The notes under the pieces are model-generated. The model worked only from the letters and a program-made list of their open reading frames with translations, was not told the origin of the DNA and did no database searches. A DNA stretch of 37,885 bases from Chloroflexota bacterium (GTDB lineage: Bacteria > Chloroflexota > Dehalococcoidia > Bin125): the NCBI GenBank assembly GCA_009838915.1, contig VXQT01000034.1, forward strand, positions 1-37,885. The letters are read 5' to 3'. Numbering within the stretch: position 1 is the stretch's first letter; each line of letters opens with the position of its first letter. Positions 1 to 6,925 of the stretch are shown here, one piece after another. Position numbers and translations under genes: made by a program.

Positions 1-53
1 CCCCCCCCCCCCCCCCCCCGCGGGGGGGGGAGATGCCGAAGGCAGAGGGGGGC
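1..53 (+). repeat. GC-rich palindromic interspersed repeat, copy A (edge copy)
   Basis: A run of 19 C is followed by GCGGGGGGGGGAGATGCCGA and then AGGCAGAGGGGGGC. The right two thirds match the complete 45-bp copies at 15546-15590 and 19792-19836. The left arm here is pure C and lacks the TCC loop, so the sequence at the very edge is probably collapsed or erroneous; an assembler could easily stop in such a palindrome. Inside the element, TGCC-GAA-GGCA forms a second small hairpin. Confidence 0.75.
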
Positions 54-63
54 ACGCAAACAA

Positions 64-93
64 CGAAGGGCGGCGCGAATGCGCCGCCCTTCG
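64..93. terminator. Perfect 13-bp stem-loop, probable terminator
   Basis: CGAAGGGCGGCGC, loop GAAT, GCGCCGCCCTTCG: a perfect 13-bp stem. Read on the minus strand it is followed by TTGTTTG, a weak U-rich tail; on the plus strand the left arm follows AAACAA. It sits between the edge repeat and the -10-like box of the first gene, so it could end transcription from a gene beyond the left edge or act in both directions. There is no long U-run, so the terminator role is inferred. Confidence 0.5.
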
Positions 94-96
94 CCG

Positions 97-102
97 TATC
101 AT
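97..102 (+). promoter_or_regulatory. -10-like box for a leaderless transcript
   Basis: TATCAT lies 7 nt before the ATG at 110 and no Shine-Dalgarno sequence is visible. A TAnnnT box 6-7 nt before the start codon is the known signature of leaderless mRNAs. The same layout recurs at 1152, 6870 and 11098 in this window. Confidence 0.45.
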
Positions 103-109
103 TGACCCT

Positions 110-1144
110 ATGACTCGCCCGATCCTGGCCGTCGCGTTCGGCGTATGCGCGATGGCTGTAGCAGTGCTGGCGCTGGTCGGCAGCGCCTCGATCTCCGTCG
201 CCCAGGACGCGGACACCGTCCAGGTCCGAGCCAGGCTCCAGGCTTCTGGTTCGATTGAGTTTGCCCTGCGCGCCGACGGGAAGAACCTGGTGCCCAGGGC
301 GCGCCGATTTCCTGCCGGCGACCGAGCCACAGGATGGCTGTTCAGCTCCCCGTTGAAGCTGGGCAACGGCGCAGAGGTGCAGATCATGGCGCGACGGCAC
401 GAGAACCGCCGCGTCGAGTTCGCTGTTCGCACCGTCGAGCCGCGCAAGGTGTTTGCGCCGCGCGGTCGATTCTTCCCCGCCAACGCCAGGGTCGGTGTCT
501 GGCTGATCAGCACTCCCGTGAGCATCCCGCCCCCGCCCGAGCCCGTGGCCGAGTCGCAGACCCCAGAGAGTCCCGAACAGTCAGGCGACTCCAGTGAGAG
601 CGTCGAACGAATCTCAGGCGGGAAGCGTGACGGCGTCATCGTGAATGGCAGCATCCTTGGCGATCCTGACGCGCCGGTCCTAATCGTCGAGTACGGTGAT
701 CCGTTTTGACCGAACTGCAGAACCATCGCGACTCAGGTTGAGCCGCGACTGATCGACGAGTACGTCCGCACAGGAATCGCCAGGTTCCAGTTTGTCAACA
801 TCGCCTATGTCGGAGTCGCCTCCGAACGGGTTGGCTACGCAATGGTCTGCGCGACTCAGCAGAGCGGCGCATCGTTCTGGCGCTTTCACGACCGCTTCCT
901 GGTCGAGAACAGCCGCGCCGCATCGCGAGCGCAACTGATCGAGTATGCAGGTGAGATCGGTCTCGACTCCGACGACTTCACTGAGTGCTACGACGATCCC
1001 GAGACCCGCCGGACGCACGATCAGATCGTCAACGACGCTCGGGACATCGGTATCACCTACGGTCCACGAGTTCATGTCAACGGAGCCAGCGCAGGCACTT
1101 CGTTTGAGGCGATCCGACGCGCCGTCGAAGCCGCGACTCCCTGA
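110..1144 (+). CDS. Secreted DsbA-like thioredoxin-fold protein, candidate selenoprotein (TGA 707-709 read as Sec)
   Basis: Residues 1-32 form a signal peptide or membrane anchor. Residues about 45-140 hold two copies of an unrecognised module with the pattern [IV]EFA[LV]R...R.R.FPA..R.G.WL.S.P. A Pro/Glu/Ser linker follows, then a DsbA-family thioredoxin fold. The frame has a single TGA, codon 200, inside EYGDPF-U-PNCR. This is exactly the first position of the CxxC redox motif, and the second Cys (203) is intact. From 710 to the TGA at 1142 the frame stays open and encodes typical DsbA features: a helical insert with FWRFHDRFL, then YGPRV with Pro319 at the cis-Pro position. A SECIS-like hairpin follows at 726-748. 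The likely role is an extracytoplasmic thiol oxidoreductase. Other genes here use TGA as stop, so the code is not generally reassigned. The alternatives are a nonsense mutation or a sequencing error. If TGA is a stop, the product is a 199-residue protein lacking the thioredoxin fold. Confidence 0.75.
726..748 (+). promoter_or_regulatory. Bacterial SECIS-like hairpin downstream of the in-frame UGA
   Basis: TCGCG-A-CTCA, loop GGT, TGAG-C-CGCGA: nine base pairs with one A/C mismatch and a three-base apical loop beginning GG. The loop starts 26 nt after the UGA. Bacterial SECIS elements lie within the coding sequence just after UGA, with an apical loop roughly 16-37 nt downstream and a conserved G (often GU) in the loop for SelB. 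This hairpin meets those rules by eye; no folding energy was computed. Confidence 0.65.
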
Positions 1145-1151
1145 TCCGGCG

Positions 1152-1157
1152 TACTCT
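1152..1157 (+). promoter_or_regulatory. -10-like box for leaderless VOC operon
   Basis: TACTCT lies 6 nt before the ATG at 1164, inside the 19-bp gap after the selenoprotein-candidate stop codon. No Shine-Dalgarno sequence is present. It suggests that the two VOC genes can be transcribed independently of the upstream gene. Confidence 0.4.
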
Positions 1158-1163
1158 GACTGC

Positions 1164-1574
1164 ATGAAACCCAAGATCAGCATCATCACACTCGGCGTGT
1201 CCGACCTTGACGCCTCCGTCCGCTTCTACCGCGATGGACTCGGCCTTCCCGCGCCCAACTACAACGACGGCGACAGCATTTGCTTCCTCGAGCTTGAAGG
1301 CGCCTGGCTCTCGCTGTACCCCCGAGACAGGTTTCCGGACGAAGCCGACGTACCCTTCGCCGATCCGGCGTCGGGCACGCCGACAATCACGCTCGCCCAC
1401 AACCTGCCGTCGCGCGAAGCCGTAGACGCCGCCATGCAGGAAGCAGTCGACGCCGGCGCCACGCTGGTCAAGCAACCGGAAGAGGTCTTCTGGGGCGGCT
1501 ACAGCGGGTACTTCAGCGATCCCGACGGCTACCTCTGGGAACTCGCGTACAACCCGTTCACGGACCTGACCTGA
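1164..1574 (+). CDS. VOC (glyoxalase/bleomycin resistance-type) family protein
   Basis: This 136-residue protein has the two-module beta-alpha-beta-beta-beta pattern of the vicinal oxygen chelate superfamily. It opens with ITLGVSDLDASVRFYRDGLG, has a middle EAVDAAMQEAVDAGATLVKQ helix-strand, and ends with GYFSDPDGYLWELAYNP, where the Glu is the usual last metal ligand. The start was chosen at 1164 because the family begins a few residues before the first strand; the longer open frame to 945 overlaps the preceding gene. It is followed one base later by a second VOC gene. The substrate (glyoxalase, dioxygenase or antibiotic binding) cannot be told from the sequence. Confidence 0.85.
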   Translation: MKPKISIITLGVSDLDASVRFYRDGLGLPAPNYNDGDSICFLELEGAWLSLYPRDRFPDEADVPFADPASGTPTITLAHNLPSREAVDAAMQEAVDAGATLVKQPEEVFWGGYSGYFSDPDGYLWELAYNPFTDLT

Positions 1575-1575
1575 C

Positions 1576-1947
1576 ATGGCGCAGGTCACGGCACTGAGCG
1601 CCGTCACGCTCGCCACCGCCGACATGGCTGCGGCAACGGCATTCTACGAAGCGCTCGGCTTCGAGAAGCTCTACGGCGGACCGCAGGCCGGCTTCACCTC
1701 GTATCGAGCCGGCGATAGCTATCTCAACCTGATCGCCGCCGAACCGGCGTCCGGATTCTGGGGCCGCCCGATCTTCTATGTCGACGATGTCGACGGCTTC
1801 CACGCCAACGCCGTCCAGGCCGGCCTGAAGCCAGAGTTCGAACCCCGCGACGCTCCGTGGCGGGAACGGTACTTCCACATCGTCGACCCCGACGGCCACG
1901 AAATCTCGTTCGCCAAGCCGCTGGAGCGTTCTTCCCCTAGCGGTTGA
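1576..1947 (+). CDS. VOC family protein, second of a tandem pair
   Basis: The 123-residue protein begins with AVTLATADMAAATAFYEALG and ends with RYFHIVDPDGHEISFAKPL, the paired metal-binding modules of the VOC fold. It is shorter than its neighbour. The start ATG is separated from the preceding TGA by one base, implying translational coupling. The 3' end overlaps the convergent SDR gene by 11 bp. It may form a functional pair with the first VOC protein, since VOC proteins act as dimers or domain-swapped assemblies; this is inference. Confidence 0.82.
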   Translation: MAQVTALSAVTLATADMAAATAFYEALGFEKLYGGPQAGFTSYRAGDSYLNLIAAEPASGFWGRPIFYVDDVDGFHANAVQAGLKPEFEPRDAPWRERYFHIVDPDGHEISFAKPLERSSPSG

Positions 1948-2701
1948 GGTTGCTGGACGCGGTCAGGCCGCCGTCGACGATGAACTCGGATCCCGTGCTG
2001 TAGGTCGCGTCGGCTGCGATGAAGAGCATCATCTTGGCAATCTCGTCGGCTCGGCCCATGCGGCTGATCGGAATCCTCATCGGGCGGTCGCCGTGCTCGT
2101 CGCGCTTCGCGTCGGGATTGAACAGCATCGGCGTGTCAATAGGACCCGGGTGGACCGAGTTAACGCGGATGTTGTCCCCGCCCAGTTCGACTGCAGCGAC
2201 CTTGGTCAGTCCGCGCACGGCGAACTTGCTCGACGCGTATGCGCCCAGACCGGGATAGCCCTGAATGCCTGCCGTCGACGAGGTGTTGATGATGCAGCCG
2301 CCGCCTGCCTCGCGCATCGCCGCAATCACTGCGCGGATGCCGAGGAACACGCCGACGAGGTTCACGTCCACGACTTCGCGGAAGTGTTCGAGCGTGGCGT
2401 GCTCGATCGTGGCCACAGGCAGAATCCCGGCGTTGTTGAGCAGCAGGTCCACGCGACCAAACTCGGCCACGGCCTTGTCGACAATGTCGCTCCAGTCGGT
2501 CTCGCTGGTCACGTCGAGATGGACGTAGGCGGCCTGTCCGCCGGCGTCGATGATGCTCTCCGCGACGCGCTGACCGTCCTCGTCGAGAATGTCGCCGAGC
2601 ACCACCGCCGCACCCTCGCGGGCGAACAGGCGGGCCTCAGCCTCGCCCTGTCCACGCGCGCCGCCTGAGATGATGGCGACCTGGCCGTCGAGCTGTCCCA
2701 T
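1937..2701 (-). CDS. Short-chain dehydrogenase/reductase (classical SDR)
   Basis: A 254-residue NAD(P)-dependent oxidoreductase with a complete classical SDR motif set: the Gly-rich cofactor loop SGGARGQGEA near residues 12-21, NNAG at 89-92, Ser141/142, the catalytic Tyr155-x-x-x-Lys159 in AYASSKF, and PGPIDTPM after the active site. An acidic residue (Asp37) at the end of the second strand favours NAD(H). A GGAG Shine-Dalgarno sequence lies 7 nt before the ATG. It is the second of two tandem paralogues downstream of a thiol dioxygenase; the near-identical N-termini show recent duplication. The substrate, probably an alcohol or hydroxysteroid-like molecule, is not predictable. Confidence 0.92.
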   Translation of the reverse strand: MGQLDGQVAIISGGARGQGEAEARLFAREGAAVVLGDILDEDGQRVAESIIDAGGQAAYVHLDVTSETDWSDIVDKAVAEFGRVDLLLNNAGILPVATIEHATLEHFREVVDVNLVGVFLGIRAVIAAMREAGGGCIINTSSTAGIQGYPGLGAYASSKFAVRGLTKVAAVELGGDNIRVNSVHPGPIDTPMLFNPDAKRDEHGDRPMRIPISRMGRADEIAKMMLFIAADATYSTGSEFIVDGGLTASSNLNR

Positions 2702-2739
2702 GTGGTTCTCCGTGTCTAGTTCGTAGAGTTGCGATTGGG

Positions 2740-3513
2740 CTACTCGATCAGCTGGCCGATATTGCCGCCGATCGTCAACCCGCCGTCGATCACGAATTCG
2801 GCCCCCGTGCTGTAAGAGGCGTCGGAGGCGATGAAGAGCATCATCTTGGCCACCTCGTCGGCTGTGCCAATACGCGGGATAGGACCGGCGAAGCTGAAAT
2901 CGTCGTCCGCGCGCTGAGAAAGCTCCGGGTCGCGAATCATCGGCGTGTCAATTGGGCCGGGATGCACCGAGTTGACCCGGATGTTGTACGGACCGAACTC
3001 GACGGCGGCCGACTTGGTCATCCCGCGCACGGCGAATTTGGAGGAGACGTAGGCGCTGAGCCCGGCATACCCCTCGAGCCCCGCGGTCGACGACGTGTTG
3101 ATGATGCAGCCGCCGCCGGCTTCCTTCATCGGCTTGACCGCCGCTCGCATGCCCAGCCAGACGCCAACCTGGTTGATGCGAATGACCTCCAGGTACTCTT
3201 GCAGCGAAGAGTCTTCAATCATCTTGACACGCGCGATGCCGGCGTTGTTGATCAGGATGTCCAGGCGACCATACTGCTCGACGGTCAGGTCGACCAGCTC
3301 CGCCCAGTTGGACTGATCCGACACGTCGAGCTTGGCGAACGTGGCCTGTCCGCCGGTGTCGATGATGCTCTCGGCGACGCGCCTGCCCTCTTCCTCAAGG
3401 ACGTCGCCGAGCACGACGGCTGCACCCTCTCGGGCAAACAGCCGTGCCTCCGCCTCGCCCTGTCCTCGCGCGCCGCCTGAAATCAGCGCGACCTGTCCGT
3501 CCAGCTTGCCCAT
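2740..3513 (-). CDS. Short-chain dehydrogenase/reductase, paralogue of the next gene
   Basis: This 257-residue classical SDR has the SGGARGQGEA cofactor loop, NNAG, an ASP-rich second strand, Ser141/142 and Tyr155/Lys159. It aligns without gaps to the SDR at 1937-2701 over most of its length. The two differ mainly in the substrate-loop region after PGPIDTPM, which suggests the copies were kept for different substrates. A GAGGAG Shine-Dalgarno sequence precedes the ATG. It lies 38 bp downstream of the thiol dioxygenase stop and 38 bp upstream of its paralogue, so the three genes are probably one operon read from the promoter near 4165. Confidence 0.92.
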   Translation of the reverse strand: MGKLDGQVALISGGARGQGEAEARLFAREGAAVVLGDVLEEEGRRVAESIIDTGGQATFAKLDVSDQSNWAELVDLTVEQYGRLDILINNAGIARVKMIEDSSLQEYLEVIRINQVGVWLGMRAAVKPMKEAGGGCIINTSSTAGLEGYAGLSAYVSSKFAVRGMTKSAAVEFGPYNIRVNSVHPGPIDTPMIRDPELSQRADDDFSFAGPIPRIGTADEVAKMMLFIASDASYSTGAEFVIDGGLTIGGNIGQLIE

Positions 3514-3551
3514 GTTGCCGCTCCTCTGTTTCTAGTGCTGCAGCAGGGAGA

Positions 3552-4127
3552 CTACTTGCCGCTCAGGTCGCGGCGGGTGCGCATGGCGAATGGTTCGACG
3601 CGGCCGGTCTCGAGGTCAAAGCGATAGCGCCACTGGCGCAGCAGGTCTAGTCCGTAGACGTGAATTGCGAGCGTCTTGCCCTCGTTGATCTCCACCGCGT
3701 GGATGTCAGCCGGCGGTTCGGAGATTACCGTGGTCGTACCCGTTGGCACCCGCGTCGGCTCCATCTCTTCCAGCTCCGCGAACCAGGGCGTCGATCCATC
3801 GTCCACGCGCTGGAAGTTGCGGTTGTACTCGACGCCCGAGATCACGCCCTCCATCGCCCAGCCGTTGTGGTTGTGCACCGGAGCGCCGACATCGGGCTGC
3901 CAGACCACCGCCATCACGGTCAGGTTGTCGGATCGGTGAATGACGAACCCTTTGTCCGGATCCGGATCGTCGTTCTCGGGTAGGTCGAGCAAGACGTCCC
4001 GGCGCTGGATGATCCGCTCCAGCGGATCCGCGATCTGCGCAATCTGCCGCTCGGCCGAGTCGCCCCGGTCGGCGATCCGCTGGGCTTCCTCGACAAAGTC
4101 CATCAACGTATACGTGGCGGTCGTCAT
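3552..4127 (-). CDS. Cysteine dioxygenase-family (thiol dioxygenase) cupin
   Basis: The 191-residue product is a cupin of the type I cysteine/3-mercaptopropionate dioxygenase family. The non-haem iron facial triad is visible as His85 and His87 in PVHNHNGW and His143 in ADIHAVEI. The family's C-terminal IHVYGLDL follows, with Tyr158. These enzymes convert a thiol to a sulfinate with O2. The WAME segment after the HxH resembles mercaptopropionate dioxygenase-like members more than mammalian CDO; the exact thiol is unknown. ATG at 4127 was chosen over the upstream in-frame codon at 4394 because the cupin family starts here, AAGGG is nearby, and the upstream extension runs through the divergent promoter region. 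Confidence 0.8.
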   Translation of the reverse strand: MTTATYTLMDFVEEAQRIADRGDSAERQIAQIADPLERIIQRRDVLLDLPENDDPDPDKGFVIHRSDNLTVMAVVWQPDVGAPVHNHNGWAMEGVISGVEYNRNFQRVDDGSTPWFAELEEMEPTRVPTGTTTVISEPPADIHAVEINEGKTLAIHVYGLDLLRQWRYRFDLETGRVEPFAMRTRRDLSGK

Positions 4128-4164
4128 CTCTCGACCCTTTCGTTGTGCCGTCGCACTGGCAACG

Positions 4165-4170
4165 ATTATA
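4165..4170 (-). promoter_or_regulatory. Consensus -10 (TATAAT) for the thiol dioxygenase-SDR operon
   Basis: The minus strand reads TATAAT, a perfect sigma-70-type -10, ending 37 nt before the ATG at 4127. This gives an expected leader of about 30 nt. No convincing -35 is visible 16-18 bp upstream. Confidence 0.5.
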
Positions 4171-4202
4171 GGTCGGTCGCGCCGGCATTCGAGGTTGTCG
4201 GC

Positions 4203-4208
4203 TAGCCT
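4203..4208 (+). promoter_or_regulatory. -10-like TAGCCT for the LuxA-like gene
   Basis: TAGCCT lies 36 nt before the ATG at 4245, which also has a GGAG Shine-Dalgarno sequence (4234-4237). The same TAGnnT box appears upstream of the genes at 11190, 14381 and 16843. Together with the TATAAT at 4165-4170 it forms a divergent promoter pair. Confidence 0.35.
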
Positions 4209-4244
4209 GCGCAGACGAGGAAACACGACCGATGGAGCGCGTCC

Positions 4245-5303
4245 ATGGCGTCTCAACAAGCGGAATTCGGCCTCTTCTATCAGCTGCCCCAGGCCGACGG
4301 ACAGGACGTGCCCCAGCGCTACCGCGATACCATCGCCCAGGTCGTGCATGGCGACCGGATCGGCTGGGATACCGCCTGGCTCGCCGAGATGCACTTTGTG
4401 CGCGAATTCTCGGTCCTGCCCTCACCGATGCTCACGATGGCCGCGATCGCCGCACAGACCGAACGCATCCGGCTCGGTACCGGCGTCGCGCTCCTGCCGC
4501 TCGCCGATCCGATCCGCAGCGCCGAGGACGCAGCGACGCTGGACATCATCTCCAACGGCCGCGTCGATTTCGGCGTTGGGCGCGGCAGCATTGGCGAACA
4601 CTTCGCAGGCTTCAACATCGACATCGCCGAGCGAGCCAGCCGCTTCGAAGAAGCGCTGACCGTCATTCGCCAAGCCTGGCTCGACGGACCGGTCAACTTC
4701 GAGGGCGACCACTTCCGTTACCGCAACGTCCAGGTCGTGCCCAAGCCGATCCAGCGCCCGGGCCCGCCGATCCGCATCGCCGCCAACAGCGATGAGTCCT
4801 TCGACCGCGCCGCGACGGATGGCTGGCGCGTCTTCGCCAGCCCAATCACCGCGTTCGCCGAGGACCTTGATCGCCGCTTCGCCACGTACCACGAGGCGCG
4901 ACCCGATGCGCCCGCCGCCGATGCCGGCATCCTGCTGCCCGTTCACGTCCACGAGTCATCCGAGACGGCCAAGGAAGAGGCGCGCGCCAGCCTGCAGAGC
5001 TATCTCAGGGTGGTTACCGATACCGGCATGCGGAGCTGGACGCGTCGCGGCGGCGATCCGGACGACCTCCCGCCGCTATTGAATCGCAATCGCAACTCCA
5101 GCTACGAAGAAGTCCTGGATCAGATGTGCGCGATTGGCAACCCGGACGAAGTCACAGCCAAGCTCAACGCCGTCGGCGAGCGCTATGGCGTCGGCCACTT
5201 CATTACCTGGTGCAACGCCGGCGGCATCATCCCCCACGACCAGGTCACGCGCTCGATGAGCCTGTTCATGGAGCAGTGCGCGCCCAACATCACGGCTGGC
5301 TGA
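4245..5303 (+). CDS. LLM-class (LuxA-like) flavin-dependent oxidoreductase
   Basis: This 352-residue TIM-barrel protein of the bacterial luciferase-like monooxygenase family uses reduced FMN or F420. It shows the family's opening strand EFGLFYQLP, the GWDTAWLAEMHF segment, IRLGTGVALLPLADPIRSAE, the DIISNGRVDFGVGRG phosphate-binding region, and the later PPIRIAANS strand. GGAG at 4234-4237, 7 nt before the ATG, fixes the start. The last 14 bp overlap the convergent methyltransferase. A flavin reductase gene lies 0.8 kb away and could supply reduced flavin, but it is on the other strand and not in the same operon. Confidence 0.88.
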   Translation: MASQQAEFGLFYQLPQADGQDVPQRYRDTIAQVVHGDRIGWDTAWLAEMHFVREFSVLPSPMLTMAAIAAQTERIRLGTGVALLPLADPIRSAEDAATLDIISNGRVDFGVGRGSIGEHFAGFNIDIAERASRFEEALTVIRQAWLDGPVNFEGDHFRYRNVQVVPKPIQRPGPPIRIAANSDESFDRAATDGWRVFASPITAFAEDLDRRFATYHEARPDAPAADAGILLPVHVHESSETAKEEARASLQSYLRVVTDTGMRSWTRRGGDPDDLPPLLNRNRNSSYEEVLDQMCAIGNPDEVTAKLNAVGERYGVGHFITWCNAGGIIPHDQVTRSMSLFMEQCAPNITAG

Positions 5304-6129
5304 CTTCGGCCTGTGGCAACCTGGCCCGCATGACCTCCACCGCTTCAGGGTTGTCATCGATCAACAGATAGCGCCGACCCAGCCGCTCAGCCGCCGCGCC
5401 GACCGTACCGCTGCCCGCGAATGGATCCAGGACCAGCTCGCCCTCATCGCTCGACGCGCGGATGATCCGTTCGGCCAGCGCGACGGGCTTCTGCGTCGGA
5501 TAGCCGGTCCGCTCTTTCGCGTTCGTGCCCACTATCGTCTGCCACCAGACATCGGTCGGCAGTTTGCCGCGTTCCGCTTTCTCCTTGCTCACCAGGCCGG
5601 GCGCGAGATAAGGCACGCGGTCAATCGCCTCACGATTGAACACGTAGCTCTCGCGGTCTTTGACGTACACGAGAATGTTGTCATGCTTGGCCGGCCAGCG
5701 ACGCCTGGGGCGTCCGCCGTAGTCGTATGCCCAGATGATCTCGTTCAAGAAGCAGTCGCGACCGAACATCTCGTCCAGCGCCACTTTGACGTAGTGCACT
5801 TCGCGCGCATCCAGGTGCAGATACAGGCTGCCGTCGGCCCGCAGCACCTTCCAGATCTCCATCAGCCGTGGCGCCAGGAACCCCAGGTACTCTTCGAACG
5901 CATCGCCATACGAGTAGGACACATCTGTTTCGGAACGGTACCGTCGACCGCCGAACCCGACGCGATCACCGGACTCGTCTTGTGTCGTGCGCAGCCGTTG
6001 ATACGTCCGCACGTTGCCGGTGTTGAACGGCGGATCGGTATAGACGAGCTGCACACTCTCCGCTTGCAGCGATCGCAGAACTGACAGGTTGTCGCCTTCG
6101 ACGATCCGACCGTACGGCGGTGAACTCAC
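5290..6129 (-). CDS. Site-specific DNA methyltransferase (adenine-N6 or cytosine-N4), orphan
   Basis: The 279-residue protein has catalytic motif IV DPPF (residues 32-35, in TDPPFNTGN) before the AdoMet-binding motif I DPFAGSG (235-241). This order is that of beta-class amino-methyltransferases. The family segments TGYPTQKPVAL and RYLLIDDNPEA are present, while a target-recognition region lies in the middle. No restriction endonuclease or specificity subunit is next to it. The start is GTG at 6129 and overlaps the flavin reductase TGA in GTGA, so it is translationally coupled to that enzyme. The 3' end overlaps the convergent LuxA-like gene by 14 bp. It is probably a solitary epigenetic or former restriction-modification enzyme. 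Confidence 0.85.
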   Translation of the reverse strand: MSSPPYGRIVEGDNLSVLRSLQAESVQLVYTDPPFNTGNVRTYQRLRTTQDESGDRVGFGGRRYRSETDVSYSYGDAFEEYLGFLAPRLMEIWKVLRADGSLYLHLDAREVHYVKVALDEMFGRDCFLNEIIWAYDYGGRPRRRWPAKHDNILVYVKDRESYVFNREAIDRVPYLAPGLVSKEKAERGKLPTDVWWQTIVGTNAKERTGYPTQKPVALAERIIRASSDEGELVLDPFAGSGTVGAAAERLGRRYLLIDDNPEAVEVMRARLPQAEVSQP

Positions 6130-6863
6130 GCTTCCGGCAACTCACGCGGCAGGCTCGAAGTCGTCGGTTCGACTTCGCCTCGCCGTTCCTCTTCCTCGCG
6201 GCGTTCGGCCTCTTCCTCGCGCTTGATCCGCCGCTCCGCCTCGGCCTCTTCCAGTTCGCGGCCGATGCCTTCCTCGATCATTTGCTCGACCGGGCGCTGC
6301 TCAACCGTGGCATCGAATCCGTCGTCGAGGACGCTGTAGCTTCGACCGCCCATGTACATCAGCGGCTTGTACTCGTCGTCGTCCAGCGACCACATGCCGG
6401 TGTTGAAATCGAACCCGTCCGTGTCGGCCTGGGCGGACACGACCTTGCCGATAAACAACGTGTGATCGCCCATCGTGTAGAAGTCGTGCAGCGTGCATTC
6501 GATCCAACCGATACAGCCTTCCAGCAGGGGCGAATCGATCTCCTTGCCCTTGAACGTCGGGACCCCCGATGCTTCCAGCTTGTCGCCGATCGTGTTCGAG
6601 ACCATGCCCAGCCACTGCGTGTGATTGAGCAGCACCTTGGACGGGATGTTGATCGCGAACTCTTCGCCGAACTTGATCATGTCGTGTGTGCGGCGTGAGG
6701 GATGCACGGCGATCGCGACCAGAGGCGGATTGACCGAGACCGGCATCGACCATGCGATCGGCGCCGCATTACCCACGCCGCGCCAATTCGTACTCACGAT
6801 CGCCACCGGGGAGCCGCCCAACAGCCGACGCGCGTCGTCCTCGAGCATGCGTTTGCGAACCAT
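6126..6863 (-). CDS. Flavin reductase-like FMN-binding protein with charged C-terminal tail
   Basis: The first ~180 of 245 residues match the flavin reductase-like split-barrel domain: SPVAIVSTNW, then NPPLVAIAVHPSRRTHDMI (FMN phosphate contact region) and EFAINIPS, later GDHTLFIGKVV. Such proteins reduce flavin with NAD(P)H or act as FMN-binding oxidoreductases. Residues 188-245 are an added, very Glu/Arg-rich, probably helical or coiled tail that the family does not normally carry. A -10-like TAGACT lies 6 nt before the ATG with no Shine-Dalgarno sequence, so the mRNA is probably leaderless. The methyltransferase gene follows with a 4-bp overlap. Confidence 0.85.
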   Translation of the reverse strand: MVRKRMLEDDARRLLGGSPVAIVSTNWRGVGNAAPIAWSMPVSVNPPLVAIAVHPSRRTHDMIKFGEEFAINIPSKVLLNHTQWLGMVSNTIGDKLEASGVPTFKGKEIDSPLLEGCIGWIECTLHDFYTMGDHTLFIGKVVSAQADTDGFDFNTGMWSLDDDEYKPLMYMGGRSYSVLDDGFDATVEQRPVEQMIEEGIGRELEEAEAERRIKREEEAERREEEERRGEVEPTTSSLPRELPEA

Positions 6864-6869
6864 GCCGAA

Positions 6870-6875
6870 AGTCTA
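6870..6875 (-). promoter_or_regulatory. -10-like box for leaderless flavin reductase mRNA
   Basis: The minus strand reads TAGACT, then TTCGGC, then ATG at 6863. The 6-nt spacing puts the expected transcription start at or next to the start codon. The opposite strand of the same 62-bp gap has TACGCT at 6890-6895, 30 nt before the acyl-CoA dehydrogenase ATG. Confidence 0.45.
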
Positions 6876-6925
6876 TCCCGCAGGTGGAGTACGCTGCGAT
6901 CCAGTGATCCAGATGGAGACGCAAG

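Noticed and set aside
1-19. Homopolymer of 19 C at the window start as a genuine feature
   Set aside because: It replaces the left arm of the 45-bp palindrome and is at the edge, so an assembly or sequencing artefact is the simpler explanation.
710-1144. Separate short gene starting at the ATG at 842
   Set aside because: The frame is open and clearly DsbA-like from directly after the TGA, including the second catalytic Cys, so a start at 842 would cut the fold in half.
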